A model generated the notes under the pieces. It had not been told where the DNA came from, made no database searches, and saw nothing but the letters and a program-made list of their open reading frames with translations. A stretch of 63,889 bases of DNA from Pseudoalteromonas fuliginea (lineage in GTDB: Bacteria; Pseudomonadota; Gammaproteobacteria; Enterobacterales; Alteromonadaceae), in NCBI RefSeq assembly GCF_000690055.1, contig NZ_JJNZ01000021.1, forward strand, positions 1-63,889. The letters are read 5' to 3'. Below are positions 8,162 to 16,962 of this stretch, piece after piece (positions within the stretch are counted from its first letter, which is position 1; each line of letters starts with the position of its first letter). The translations under genes were made by a program, and so were the position numbers.

Positions 8162-11100
8162 CTAGATCTCTTCGAAAGGTTTTTCAGCGGCTTGTTTGTC
8201 TAATTTTTGCTGTAAAAATTCAGGTGATTGAGTGTTACGTGCAAGTGCATAATATGCAGCAGGTACAACAAAAAGAGTTAGTAGGGTCGATACAATAACC
8301 CCAGTAAACACGACTACACCTATCACCATACGGCTTTCAGCGCCGGGACCTGAAGCAAGTACTAAAGGTACCGAACTCATAACCGTAGTCAGCGAGGTCA
8401 TAATAATAGGGCGCAAACGCTGAGTTGCTGCTTGCAAAATAGCTTCACTAAATTCAACGCCTTTATCGCGCAGTTGGTTAGTAAATTCTACAATCAAAAT
8501 ACCGTTTTTAGCACTTAACCCAATGAGCATGACAATACCTATTTGGCTGTAAATATTTAAGGTAAGTCCTGTAGCCCAAAGTCCGAACATAGCGCCCATT
8601 AAACCAAGTGGTACGGTAAGCATAATGACGAACGGATGCATAAAGCTTTCAAACTGCGCTGCCAGTACTAAAAAGGTAACGGTGAGTGCAAGTATAAATA
8701 CGTAGGTCATCGCTGATGCGCCTTCGTAATAAAGTTGTGACTCGCCTTTGTAATCTACGGCGCCATCTATATCGTTTTCTTGCGCGGCTACTTCGTTTAA
8801 AAAGTTAAGCGCTTGCTCAAGCGTATAACCGTCGGCTAAGTTGGCGCTTAATGTAATTGCGCGCATACGGTTGTATCGGTTTAAGCGCGATGCGGTTGCT
8901 TCTTCTTTTAAGCTGATAAGGCTATCAAGTGGGACTAGTTCACCGCTTCGTGATTTAAGATATATATTTGAAATGTCAGTAGGGTTAGTAAAGTCTTCTT
9001 TAGTCCCTTTTAAAATTACATCGTATTCTTCACCACGGTCAATAAAGGTTGTAACACGGCGCTGGCCAAGCATTGTTTCAAGTGTACGGCCTACATCAGA
9101 TACTGAAACGCCTAAATCAGCAGCCTTGTTTTTATCTATGCTGACTAAAAATTGCGGAAAGGTTTCTTTATAATCATGATCGATTCTCACTAAACCTGGG
9201 TTTTGTTCGGCACGCTTAATTATACGGTCACGCCAATCGGCAAGTTGAGCGTAATCATTACCTTGCAATACAAACTCAATAGGGCGAGATGAACCACCAC
9301 CGCCAATACCACGGCGCATAATGGCAAATGCACGGACATCGGTAACTTCTTGCATTTTACCGCTTATTTCGTCCATTACTTCCCATGTTGAGCGTTTGCG
9401 TTTATCCCAATCGGCCATGCCAACAATTGCTACACCGCCGCTGCCACCCCAACCAGGTACTCGAACAAGTACGCGACTTAGCTCACCTGCTTGCGAGTAA
9501 GGCATTAAGCGTTCTTCAATTTTAGCCATATTAGCGGCGTTATTTTCATAACTTGCGCCCTCAGGGCCGCTCATCATAATAAAGAACGTGCCACGGTCTT
9601 CTTTTGGCGTTAGCTCAGAGGGAACTTGTAAAAACAACGAGTAACTAACAAAGCCCGCTAATAATAAGCTCACCATTAAGCCCCATTTACGGGTTATGTT
9701 GGTGGAGAGCGAATTACGGTAACTTACTTCAATTTTAGTAAACTGGCGGTCCATCCATTGGCTAAATTTATTTGGTTTGTCTGATACTTTAAGTACTTTA
9801 GAACACAAGGCTGGTGCAAGAGTAAGCGCTGTAACACTTGAGAAAAATACGGCAGCACTTACCGCCATTGCAAACTCAGTAAATAATGCCCCTATACGGC
9901 CATCCATAAACACCAATGGCACAAACACCGATATTAGTACAAGCGTGGTTGCGACAATGGCAAAACCAACTTCACGCGCACCTCTATATGCAGCTAGTAA
10001 TGGCGGCTCACCCAGTTCAATACGACGGTGAATGTTTTCAAGCATTACAATGGCATCATCTACTACTAAACCAATAGCCAGTACTAAGGCAAGTAAAGTG
10101 AGTAAGTTGATTGAGTAGCCCATTGCTAATAAAAACATAAAGCTACCAACAAGTGCGACCGGTACGGTAACCGCAGGAATAAGCGTTGCTCGTATATTGC
10201 CTAAAAACAAAAATATAACGAGTACGACTAAACCCATAGAGATGGCAAGTGTGCTGTAAACTTCACTAATTGATTCTTTAATAAATACTGATGAATCGTA
10301 GCTGTCTTGAATTGTGGTGCCTTCAGGTAGGTTACGTTTGATTTTTTCAAGTTCACTGCGTGCGTTATCTACTACGGTAAGCGTGTTTGCTTTAGCTTGT
10401 TTTACAATTCCTAGGCCAATCATGTTGCGCCCGTTACCACGAAATAAGCTTTCGTCATCGGCAGCTTCTAATTTTACGTCGGCAACTTCACCTAAACGCA
10501 CTAAATAACCTTCTTCACCGCGTTTAATAACAAGGTTTTTAAAATCGCGCTGATCTTTATAACTACGTGCAGTACGCACGGTAAAGTCGCGATCTATTGA
10601 TTCTATTTCGCCGGCAGGTAATTCAACGTTTTCTGTACGCAGTGTATTTTCAATATCGCTTGAGGTAATACCGCGTGCAGCCATTGCTTGGCGGTTTAGC
10701 CAAATTTTCATAGCGTATTGGCGCTCACCACCAATACGCACGTTAGATACACCATCTACTACGGCTAAGCGGTCAACAATAAAGCGCTGCGCGTAATCAG
10801 AGAGCTGTAACGAGTCCATTGTTTCACTGTTTAATACAAACCAGGCGATTGGGCTTTCATCACTATTTGATTTAGACACTTCTGGTGGGCGTACCTGATC
10901 GGGTAAACTATCAAGTGCACGTGCTACACGTTCACGTACATCGTTAGATGCAGCATCTATGTCGCGGTTAATATCAAACTCAATGGTAATGTTTGAGCGC
11001 CCATTACGGCTCGAAGAGTTAATACTTTTAATACCTTCAATACCGGAAATTCGATTTTCTATTATTTGCGTTATTTTGGTTTCTATAATTTCGGCAGAAG

Positions 11101-11260
11101 CACCAGTGTATTCAGTGCTGATATTTACAATCGGTGTTTCAATATCAGGGTATTCACGAAGCGGTAACATCGTAAACGCAACTATCCCAAAAGTGAGAAG
11201 TAGTAAATTAATTACAATGGCAAAAACGGGGCGTTTAACGCTAGTATCAGTAATTTTCAC
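8162..11260 (-). CDS. RND efflux pump inner-membrane transporter (HAE1 family)
   Basis: A 1032-residue AcrB-type proton/drug antiporter. The N-terminus (SVKRPVFAIVINLLLLTFG) is TM1, a large periplasmic loop follows, and TM4 carries the proton-relay Asp pair in LVVDDAIVMLENIHR. The second half repeats the plan, with GLSAKNGILIVEF in the corresponding membrane segment. It starts with GTG at 11260 after an AAGGGG ribosome site that lies in the end of the fusion-protein gene, 3 bp away. Substrate is unknown; its nearest kin are the multidrug pumps of Vibrio and Shewanella. No tolC-like gene is next to it. Confidence 0.95.
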   Translation of the reverse strand: MKITDTSVKRPVFAIVINLLLLTFGIVAFTMLPLREYPDIETPIVNISTEYTGASAEIIETKITQIIENRISGIEGIKSINSSSRNGRSNITIEFDINRDIDAASNDVRERVARALDSLPDQVRPPEVSKSNSDESPIAWFVLNSETMDSLQLSDYAQRFIVDRLAVVDGVSNVRIGGERQYAMKIWLNRQAMAARGITSSDIENTLRTENVELPAGEIESIDRDFTVRTARSYKDQRDFKNLVIKRGEEGYLVRLGEVADVKLEAADDESLFRGNGRNMIGLGIVKQAKANTLTVVDNARSELEKIKRNLPEGTTIQDSYDSSVFIKESISEVYSTLAISMGLVVLVIFLFLGNIRATLIPAVTVPVALVGSFMFLLAMGYSINLLTLLALVLAIGLVVDDAIVMLENIHRRIELGEPPLLAAYRGAREVGFAIVATTLVLISVFVPLVFMDGRIGALFTEFAMAVSAAVFFSSVTALTLAPALCSKVLKVSDKPNKFSQWMDRQFTKIEVSYRNSLSTNITRKWGLMVSLLLAGFVSYSLFLQVPSELTPKEDRGTFFIMMSGPEGASYENNAANMAKIEERLMPYSQAGELSRVLVRVPGWGGSGGVAIVGMADWDKRKRSTWEVMDEISGKMQEVTDVRAFAIMRRGIGGGGSSRPIEFVLQGNDYAQLADWRDRIIKRAEQNPGLVRIDHDYKETFPQFLVSIDKNKAADLGVSVSDVGRTLETMLGQRRVTTFIDRGEEYDVILKGTKEDFTNPTDISNIYLKSRSGELVPLDSLISLKEEATASRLNRYNRMRAITLSANLADGYTLEQALNFLNEVAAQENDIDGAVDYKGESQLYYEGASAMTYVFILALTVTFLVLAAQFESFMHPFVIMLTVPLGLMGAMFGLWATGLTLNIYSQIGIVMLIGLSAKNGILIVEFTNQLRDKGVEFSEAILQAATQRLRPIIMTSLTTVMSSVPLVLASGPGAESRMVIGVVVFTGVIVSTLLTLFVVPAAYYALARNTQSPEFLQQKLDKQAAEKPFEEI

Positions 11261-11263
11261 GTA

Positions 11264-12325
11264 TTACCCCTTTACGCTTACTTTACTTCCAGAGCGAATT
11301 TTTATTAGCCCTTCAGTAACAATTTGCTCGCCATCAGTTAAACCTTCGTCGATAGCAACCCAGCCATTATTTCTGCTTGCAACATGTACTTCAACTTTAT
11401 TGGCTACTCCGTCTTGAATTTGAAAAACAAAGTGTTTGTCTTGTAAAGGGATAACCGCTTTTTCTGGCACCATTAAAGCTTGGTTGCTGCTTAGCTCAAG
11501 TGCTGTATTTAATAACATGCCAGGGCGAAGTAACCCTGATTTATTCGCAAAACTTGCAGTTACTTCAACACTGCGTGTTACCGAATCAATACGCGAGCTA
11601 ATATGCGTTACCTTGCCGTTAAATGTCTGCCCTGGGTAGGCATCGTTTTGGGTAAGTACTTTCATGCCCATGTTTAATTGTGCTAAATATTTTTCAGGCA
11701 CTTTAAAATCAACTTTAATAATACTAATATCATCAAGTGTGGTGATTATTGTAGCGTTGTTTACGTATGCACCGACTGATATTTCACGTTTACCTAGCAG
11801 GCCAGAAAAAGGGGCTGTAATAGTCATTTCATTTAACTTAGTTTTAGCGCTTTCTAGTTGCGCCTCTGTTGCATCAACGCGAGATAGCTGCTCTTCTAAC
11901 AATGACTTTGCAGTTGATTGAGAGCGTGAGAGTTCGGTTAAGCGGTTGAGTTGACGTTTCTCTTCTTGTAAATTAATGCCAAGCTCTTTAACTGCAAGTT
12001 GTTCTTGCTTACTTTGTAGTTGCACTAATTTTTGGCCTTTACTAACTAAGTCACCGTCTTTAAAGTAAATATCTGTGACATAATCGTTTTGGGCACTTTT
12101 AATATAAACAGCTTGGTTAGCACGTGCACTACCAATGGCTTCTATCATTACCGCGTTTTCTTGTGATGTCACCGTATGCGCAGATACCTGAGTAGACATT
12201 TTAGATAAGTCGGCTTGTTCACCATGGCTTGACGGTAAATATAAGTAAACGCTAAATATCAAAAGTAGCGTAATAATAAATGGAAAAAGAGCTTTGCCTG
12301 ATTGTCTTGAGTACATCGTTTTCAT
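11264..12325 (-). CDS. RND efflux periplasmic adaptor (membrane fusion protein)
   Basis: A HlyD/AcrA-family adaptor of 353 residues that would bridge the RND transporter to an outer-membrane channel. It has an N-terminal membrane anchor (about residues 12-32), a split lipoyl domain, a helical hairpin rich in Gln/Glu/Leu (about 110-165), and the TAPFSGLLGKREISVGAYV stretch typical of the lipoyl return. There is no lipobox, so it is anchored by the helix. The ATG at 12325 is close to AGG; ATG 12316 has better spacing. It is the first gene of the two-gene operon. Confidence 0.93.
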   Translation of the reverse strand: MKTMYSRQSGKALFPFIITLLLIFSVYLYLPSSHGEQADLSKMSTQVSAHTVTSQENAVMIEAIGSARANQAVYIKSAQNDYVTDIYFKDGDLVSKGQKLVQLQSKQEQLAVKELGINLQEEKRQLNRLTELSRSQSTAKSLLEEQLSRVDATEAQLESAKTKLNEMTITAPFSGLLGKREISVGAYVNNATIITTLDDISIIKVDFKVPEKYLAQLNMGMKVLTQNDAYPGQTFNGKVTHISSRIDSVTRSVEVTASFANKSGLLRPGMLLNTALELSSNQALMVPEKAVIPLQDKHFVFQIQDGVANKVEVHVASRNNGWVAIDEGLTDGEQIVTEGLIKIRSGSKVSVKG

Positions 12326-12466
12326 ACCTGAAAATTAATTGTAAGTATTGTACGAAATAAGACCGGAGAAAGGCGGTTATGTGTCTCATAAATTTGTGCG
12401 TTAAGCGTAAAAGTTAATGATCCTGATGCAGTGTCCCTCTTTTGTTACATATAAAGTGGTAAATAT

Positions 12467-12571
12467 ATGAATTTTAAAACATCCTGTAAGGCTTGTATAA
12501 CTGCCCGCAAAGTTATTTTATGGGCTATTATTATGTTGATATTTTATATGGTGTTCTATCAGCATGGATAA
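12467..12571 (+). CDS. 34-residue single-pass membrane miniprotein (candidate)
   Basis: A short frame encodes 34 residues: a polar, Cys-containing N-terminus (TSCKACITARK) and a hydrophobic helix at about residues 15-30 (ILWAIIMLIFYMVFY). Its TAA overlaps the ATG of the following DUF2982 gene in ATGGATAA, an 8-bp overlap typical of coupled translation. The ribosome site is weak (AGTGG). I do not know a family. It may be a real small membrane protein that partners the DUF2982 product, or a leader that tunes it. Confidence 0.45.
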   Translation: MNFKTSCKACITARKVILWAIIMLIFYMVFYQHG

Positions 12572-13268
12572 AAACGATAGAAACCATGTGAAATACAGGG
12601 CACAAGGCGCACGTAATGGCATCGAAATATTAATAGTGGGTGCCATTGGGTTGGTGCTTATTATGGGTTTTAATTTATTACGTCCAGATAAAATAAGTAT
12701 TGTTGAAGTTTTTTTAGTGAGTGCTTGTATCGGTGCTATTTTTATTGGGTTTTTAAAAACCCAAGAACCCTTCTATAGTTTAGTATTAAGTGAATCTAAA
12801 CTTATATATCAGCATAAGTATGGAGCATGGCACCTTTTTCAAAGTAATTTTAGGTATAGTGGTATACCTAAGGTTGAGGACGGGGTTGAATACATTGAGT
12901 TAAATACTGTGGGTATCAAAGTAAATGATATTGATGAGTTTTTAGCAAGTTTATCACCTAGAATTGCAGGGAAACTGCTAATAGAACAACGACATTTATT
13001 TATGCAAGCTGTTCAAAAACATTGCAAAAATGGTCATTGCCCATCAGAATGGTTAATAGAAGATACACAGTATATCTCTCAAAGGGGAATAAGCTATAAT
13101 GGGCTTATAGCTATGTTTGCAAATAGAACAAAGCACCTTCAGCTGTTAACAGGTTATGATTTATTGTTACCTGCCAGTGTATTAGATAGAGATATTTGGG
13201 CGTTTAGTGCTAACTTAAATAAGTGGAAGCAAAACCCCAGTCAGTTTATAGCGACGCAGAGTAAATAA
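12564..13268 (+). CDS. DUF2982-like membrane protein
   Basis: A 234-residue protein with two hydrophobic segments (about 22-40 and 46-64) and a long soluble C-terminal part. It resembles the DUF2982 family of Alteromonadales proteins, which has no known function; I recognise it from the overall pattern only. The N-terminal layout (two helices then a beta-rich region around residues 75-120) is like PH-domain-type membrane proteins. It overlaps the 34-residue ORF and is followed after 33 bp by another hypothetical gene. Confidence 0.7.
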   Translation: MDKNDRNHVKYRAQGARNGIEILIVGAIGLVLIMGFNLLRPDKISIVEVFLVSACIGAIFIGFLKTQEPFYSLVLSESKLIYQHKYGAWHLFQSNFRYSGIPKVEDGVEYIELNTVGIKVNDIDEFLASLSPRIAGKLLIEQRHLFMQAVQKHCKNGHCPSEWLIEDTQYISQRGISYNGLIAMFANRTKHLQLLTGYDLLLPASVLDRDIWAFSANLNKWKQNPSQFIATQSK

Positions 13269-13301
13269 CGTAAATACTCTAGTGCGGTAGTAGGAATAGT
13301 A

Positions 13302-13634
13302 ATGAGTCAAGACAGATCCTTTTTAAAAAGTGGGCGAAATACCATAATACATAAAGATAAAAAACACGATTTAGTGATTGTTAACTCTGAAATTCATCCG
13401 CGAATTAAAGTAACACAAAATGGCCTAGAGCCTTTTAAAGAAGAGTTGCCAAAAAATCGACGTGATGCAAAAGATCGTTATTTAGAAATAGTGTATGTTG
13501 GAAGCCCAGACGTGTTTGGTGAAGAAAAACAGCTATTGTTCATTCAAGCCTTAGATGGGCGTGAATACAAAGTAGATTACAGTAAAATCGGTACTAAGTT
13601 GTTTGTACGTATTCATCAAGATACTTATATGTAG
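13302..13634 (+). CDS. hypothetical protein
   Basis: A 110-residue soluble, charged protein with no signal peptide or membrane segment. I do not recognise the family. The middle (RRDAKDRYLEIVYVGSP) and the end (DYSKIGTKLFVRIHQ) are regular and look like a small beta-rich domain. A plausible operon mate of the upstream DUF2982 gene because the gap is 33 bp and the orientation is the same. Confidence 0.65.
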   Translation: MSQDRSFLKSGRNTIIHKDKKHDLVIVNSEIHPRIKVTQNGLEPFKEELPKNRRDAKDRYLEIVYVGSPDVFGEEKQLLFIQALDGREYKVDYSKIGTKLFVRIHQDTYM

Positions 13635-13702
13635 CACTTTAATGGCATCTTTATTGCTTATGATTACACTATAGTAATTATTTGACATAAAAGGTGCTTT
13701 GT

Positions 13703-15343
13703 ATGAAAGCGTTTGCTTTAATTCCTCTTATTGCTTTGCTTTGCGCATGTGGAGGCGGTGGTGGCAGCGATGATGCCGATGTAGAATCATCTGTTAATGC
13801 TGGAAACGACTTACAAATTATTGAAAAAACCGATTTTTCCATTACAGCACAGGGTTCTCCTGCTGATGGAACTTTTACTTGGCAACAAGTAAGCGGTCCA
13901 AGCTTAGATGGCTTTCCGTTAGAGGGAGCAGAACAAACGCTCACCGCACCAGATGTAAAAACTGACAGTGAAATAGTTTTAAGAGTGAGCTATCAAAGCT
14001 CCGGCACTAGCGCCGTTAGTGACGACATTTCCATCTCAGTTAGTTCTAATAACCAGCTTCCCCTTGTTACTGTTACACAAACATCGCCTGAAACACTTCC
14101 TTCTGTATACAAAGACACGGTCACTTTAAGCGGTCTTGAGTCAAGCGATCCGGATGAAAATGGCCAAATTGATAGCTATTTTTGGCAATTGCTATCGGGG
14201 CCTGAGTTAAATATTGCGAGCTTTAATGAGTCAACACTCAGCTTTTCTCATCCATTGCTTGAAAGTAACGTAAATTTATCTTGGCAGTTAACTGTTATAG
14301 ATGATGAAGGCGGTGAGGCAAGCACTCAATATTCAATGACCCTCAACAAAACAAATGAATTAGTGGATGCAAATGCGGGTGCTGATCAAAATATTGAAGA
14401 GTTTGAGCAGGTAACACTTGATGCAACTAGCAGTGAAACCGTAACAGATACATACCAATGTAAATGGCAACAACTTACCGGTAATACCGAAACATTAAGT
14501 AATAGTAATCAATGCACAACGACATTTTTTGCCTCAGATGTAGACACCGAGACCACATTGAGCTTTGAAGTAACGGTAACTGACTCAAAAGGACGTACAG
14601 ACACAGATTCTTTATTTGTAGATGTATCGCCAAAAGCTCTCGGGCTTATAAATGATAGTGGTGTGGGTGAGTGTTATAACAATACCCAGCGTATTAATTG
14701 TGAAAGCGATGACTTTCCCGCGCAAGATGCAGAACTTGGCCGCGACAGCTTTGCAAACCGTTTGGATAAAGTAGGTAAAGGTAATTTAGCGTTTGATTAT
14801 ACGAAGTTAAATGAATTTGCCGATGAAGTGTCTGACACCAGCAATAGTTTTAGTTGTATTCGCGATAACGTAACAGGTTTGGTTTGGGAGGTGAAAAGTG
14901 TGGCATCTGGCACGGTACCAAATACTTCGTTACGTGATGGTCAAAATCATTATTTTTGGGATGTAGGCAACACGACCTTTACAGATACAAGTTCAGCTAA
15001 TAGTACGTGCCCTGATAATACAAGTTGTGGTGTACAAAGCTATATAAACGAAGTAAATGACTTAGATTTTTGTGGCGGTACGAACTGGCGATTACCTAGT
15101 TATACAGAGCTTTTAGGTTTAATTGATTACGGAAAACAAGGTCAAAGTGTATTAATTGACGAGGCATTTTTCCCTAATATGCCAAGTGAAAGTGCATTAA
15201 GCCATTTACGTTACTGGACCTCACAAACAGCAGCTGATGGTACAAGTTTATCGCAAGCGTATATTATTGATATGAGTGATGGTAACGATCTTGCTTATCC
15301 AAAAGAAAATACTGCTTATGTACGTTTAGTTAGAAGTCGTTAG
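13703..15343 (+). CDS. DUF1566 lipoprotein with PKD-like repeats
   Basis: Predicted surface or periplasmic lipoprotein. From ATG 13703 (546 residues) it opens with a lipoprotein signal peptide and lipobox LCAC followed by five Gly, a flexible linker. Three Ig/PKD-like beta repeats follow (about 30-110, 120-215, 222-310), marked by repeated WQQ(V/L)SGP or WQLLSGP cores. The C-terminal 200 residues are a DUF1566 (Lcl, lectin-like) domain with the motifs GLVWEVK, NWRLPSYTEL and YVRLVRS. A GTG three codons upstream is less likely. The next gene has the same C-terminal domain. Confidence 0.85.
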   Translation: MKAFALIPLIALLCACGGGGGSDDADVESSVNAGNDLQIIEKTDFSITAQGSPADGTFTWQQVSGPSLDGFPLEGAEQTLTAPDVKTDSEIVLRVSYQSSGTSAVSDDISISVSSNNQLPLVTVTQTSPETLPSVYKDTVTLSGLESSDPDENGQIDSYFWQLLSGPELNIASFNESTLSFSHPLLESNVNLSWQLTVIDDEGGEASTQYSMTLNKTNELVDANAGADQNIEEFEQVTLDATSSETVTDTYQCKWQQLTGNTETLSNSNQCTTTFFASDVDTETTLSFEVTVTDSKGRTDTDSLFVDVSPKALGLINDSGVGECYNNTQRINCESDDFPAQDAELGRDSFANRLDKVGKGNLAFDYTKLNEFADEVSDTSNSFSCIRDNVTGLVWEVKSVASGTVPNTSLRDGQNHYFWDVGNTTFTDTSSANSTCPDNTSCGVQSYINEVNDLDFCGGTNWRLPSYTELLGLIDYGKQGQSVLIDEAFFPNMPSESALSHLRYWTSQTAADGTSLSQAYIIDMSDGNDLAYPKENTAYVRLVRSR

Positions 15344-15352
15344 GAGAAAATA

Positions 15353-15871
15353 ATGAAATTAAAATTACTCTATGCAATAGCAACTATAAGTTTGAGCTTT
15401 AATATTGCAGCGGCGCAAACGTGCTACGACGGTGCAGATACCACAACACCGACAGATAGATTTACTATAAATGCAGATGGCACAGTGTCTGATAGCGAAA
15501 CTGGCCTTATGTGGCAACGCTGTAGTTATGGGCAGACTTACAATACAGAGACACAACTTTGTGAAGGCTCAACACCTTCTCTCACTTGGCAAGAGGCACT
15601 ACGTGGTGCTAAAAATGATACAACCGCAGATTACGATGATTGGCAAATGCCTAACATTAAAGAATTGGCGAGTATTTTAGAGCACAGTTGCACAGAGCCG
15701 AGTATTAATGAAACTGTATTTTTTGGCACTAAGCTTCAAAATTATTGGTCAAATACATCGGGTGTGAGCACAATGAGCTCTGCATGGGTCTATCAGTTTG
15801 ATAGTGGCCTAAATAGTTTGCATGCTAAAACAAGTAATGTGTATTTACGATTAGTGCGCTATGAAAAATAA
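15353..15871 (+). CDS. secreted DUF1566 (Lcl-like) domain protein
   Basis: 172 residues: a Sec signal peptide (LLYAIATISLSFNIAAAQ) and a single DUF1566 domain with GLMWQRC, WQMPNIKELASI and VYLRLVRYEK. The domain is related to C-type-lectin-like folds; a binding role at the cell surface is inference. It begins 9 bp after the preceding DUF1566 lipoprotein gene, with GGAGAA before the ATG, so the two are an operon. Several Cys (CYDG, RCSYG, LCEG, HSCTE) suggest disulfides in the periplasm or outside. Confidence 0.85.
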   Translation: MKLKLLYAIATISLSFNIAAAQTCYDGADTTTPTDRFTINADGTVSDSETGLMWQRCSYGQTYNTETQLCEGSTPSLTWQEALRGAKNDTTADYDDWQMPNIKELASILEHSCTEPSINETVFFGTKLQNYWSNTSGVSTMSSAWVYQFDSGLNSLHAKTSNVYLRLVRYEK

Positions 15872-15893
15872 AAAAGTGTAAATTTAAAGATAT

Positions 15894-15926
15894 AAAGCGC
15901 AACTTTAAAACAGCTGCGCTTTTTTG
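15894..15926 (+). terminator. terminator of the DUF1566 operon
   Basis: AAAGCGCA stem pairing with TGCGCTTT around a 14-nt loop, followed by a T run. Confidence 0.75.
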
Positions 15927-16033
15927 TTTTTCATAAATTTACGTTATTTCAATAATAAAGCACTCACAGTGTTGTCACTTAGGGGCTTTTTTTGCCATTA
16001 TAGGCCGTGATTTAATTATGAAGGAACATCACG

Positions 16034-16951
16034 GTGTATTTAAGCTATTTTGGCCTGAATGAAAAACCTTTTTCTATCTCGCCTAACCCCCATTACTTGT
16101 TTTTAAGTGAACGGCACAAAGAAGCCTTAGCGCACCTTACCTATGGATTGGGTGAAGATGGTGGCTTTGTATTATTAACGGGCGAAGTAGGCACCGGAAA
16201 AACCACGATCACTCGCAGTATGCTTGAGCAATTGCCTGAAAATACCCAAGTCGCAATGATCCATAATCCAGCACTTTCGGAGCTAGAGTTATTAGCCAGT
16301 ATTTGTGATGAGCTTAATATTAGTTACGATACTAATAATTCGACGCTTAAAAGCCTTACCGATATTATAAAAAAGCATTTAGAGACTAATAATAAATCGG
16401 GTGGTCACACCATACTTATCATTGATGAGGCACAGTTACTTGCTCCTAATGTGCTTGAGCAATTGCGCTTGCTGACAAATATAGAAACCGATCATAAAAA
16501 GCTATTACAAATAGTGCTTGTGGGCCAACCTGAACTCCAAGAGCTTTTAAAGCGCAATGAATTAAGACAACTTGCTCAGCGAATAACAGCTCGTTACCAT
16601 TTATTGCCGCTTACGCAAGGCCAAACCGTGGCTTATATAAAGCATCGTTTGCACGTTGCAGGGTGCGATAAAGGGATTTTTTCGATGGATGCTATGCAAG
16701 CAGTTCATCAATTAACGGGTGGTGTGCCGCGCCTAATGAACTTGGTGTGTGAACGTGCTTTAGTGGGCACATTTGCAAAGCAGCAGTTGATAGTTGATGG
16801 CGATATAATAAAAAAATCAGCACATGAATCATTACCAATGGATTTTGTAGCGCCAGTTAATGAAGCGAACAAGGGAACATCATTTGTATCATACAGCTTT
16901 GCTTTCGCTACTTTATTTGCCGTAGGTATTGGGCTTTCATTTATTTTATAG
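16034..16951 (+). CDS. gspA: type II secretion AAA ATPase GspA/ExeA, short form
   Basis: The N-terminus (YLSYFGLNEKPFSISPNP) and Walker A (TGEVGTGKTT, residues 49-58) and Walker B (ILIIDEAQ, about 127-134) are those of ExeA/GspA, which with GspB helps the GspD secretin insert through the peptidoglycan in Aeromonas and Vibrio. This version is 305 residues and stops right after a single transmembrane helix (about 283-305). The periplasmic peptidoglycan-binding region of Aeromonas ExeA (about 550 residues) is absent. It starts with GTG after AAGGA. gspB follows after 11 bp. An MshM-like pilus role is the main alternative. Confidence 0.85.
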   Translation: MYLSYFGLNEKPFSISPNPHYLFLSERHKEALAHLTYGLGEDGGFVLLTGEVGTGKTTITRSMLEQLPENTQVAMIHNPALSELELLASICDELNISYDTNNSTLKSLTDIIKKHLETNNKSGGHTILIIDEAQLLAPNVLEQLRLLTNIETDHKKLLQIVLVGQPELQELLKRNELRQLAQRITARYHLLPLTQGQTVAYIKHRLHVAGCDKGIFSMDAMQAVHQLTGGVPRLMNLVCERALVGTFAKQQLIVDGDIIKKSAHESLPMDFVAPVNEANKGTSFVSYSFAFATLFAVGIGLSFIL

Positions 16952-16962
16952 TTAGGTAAGTT

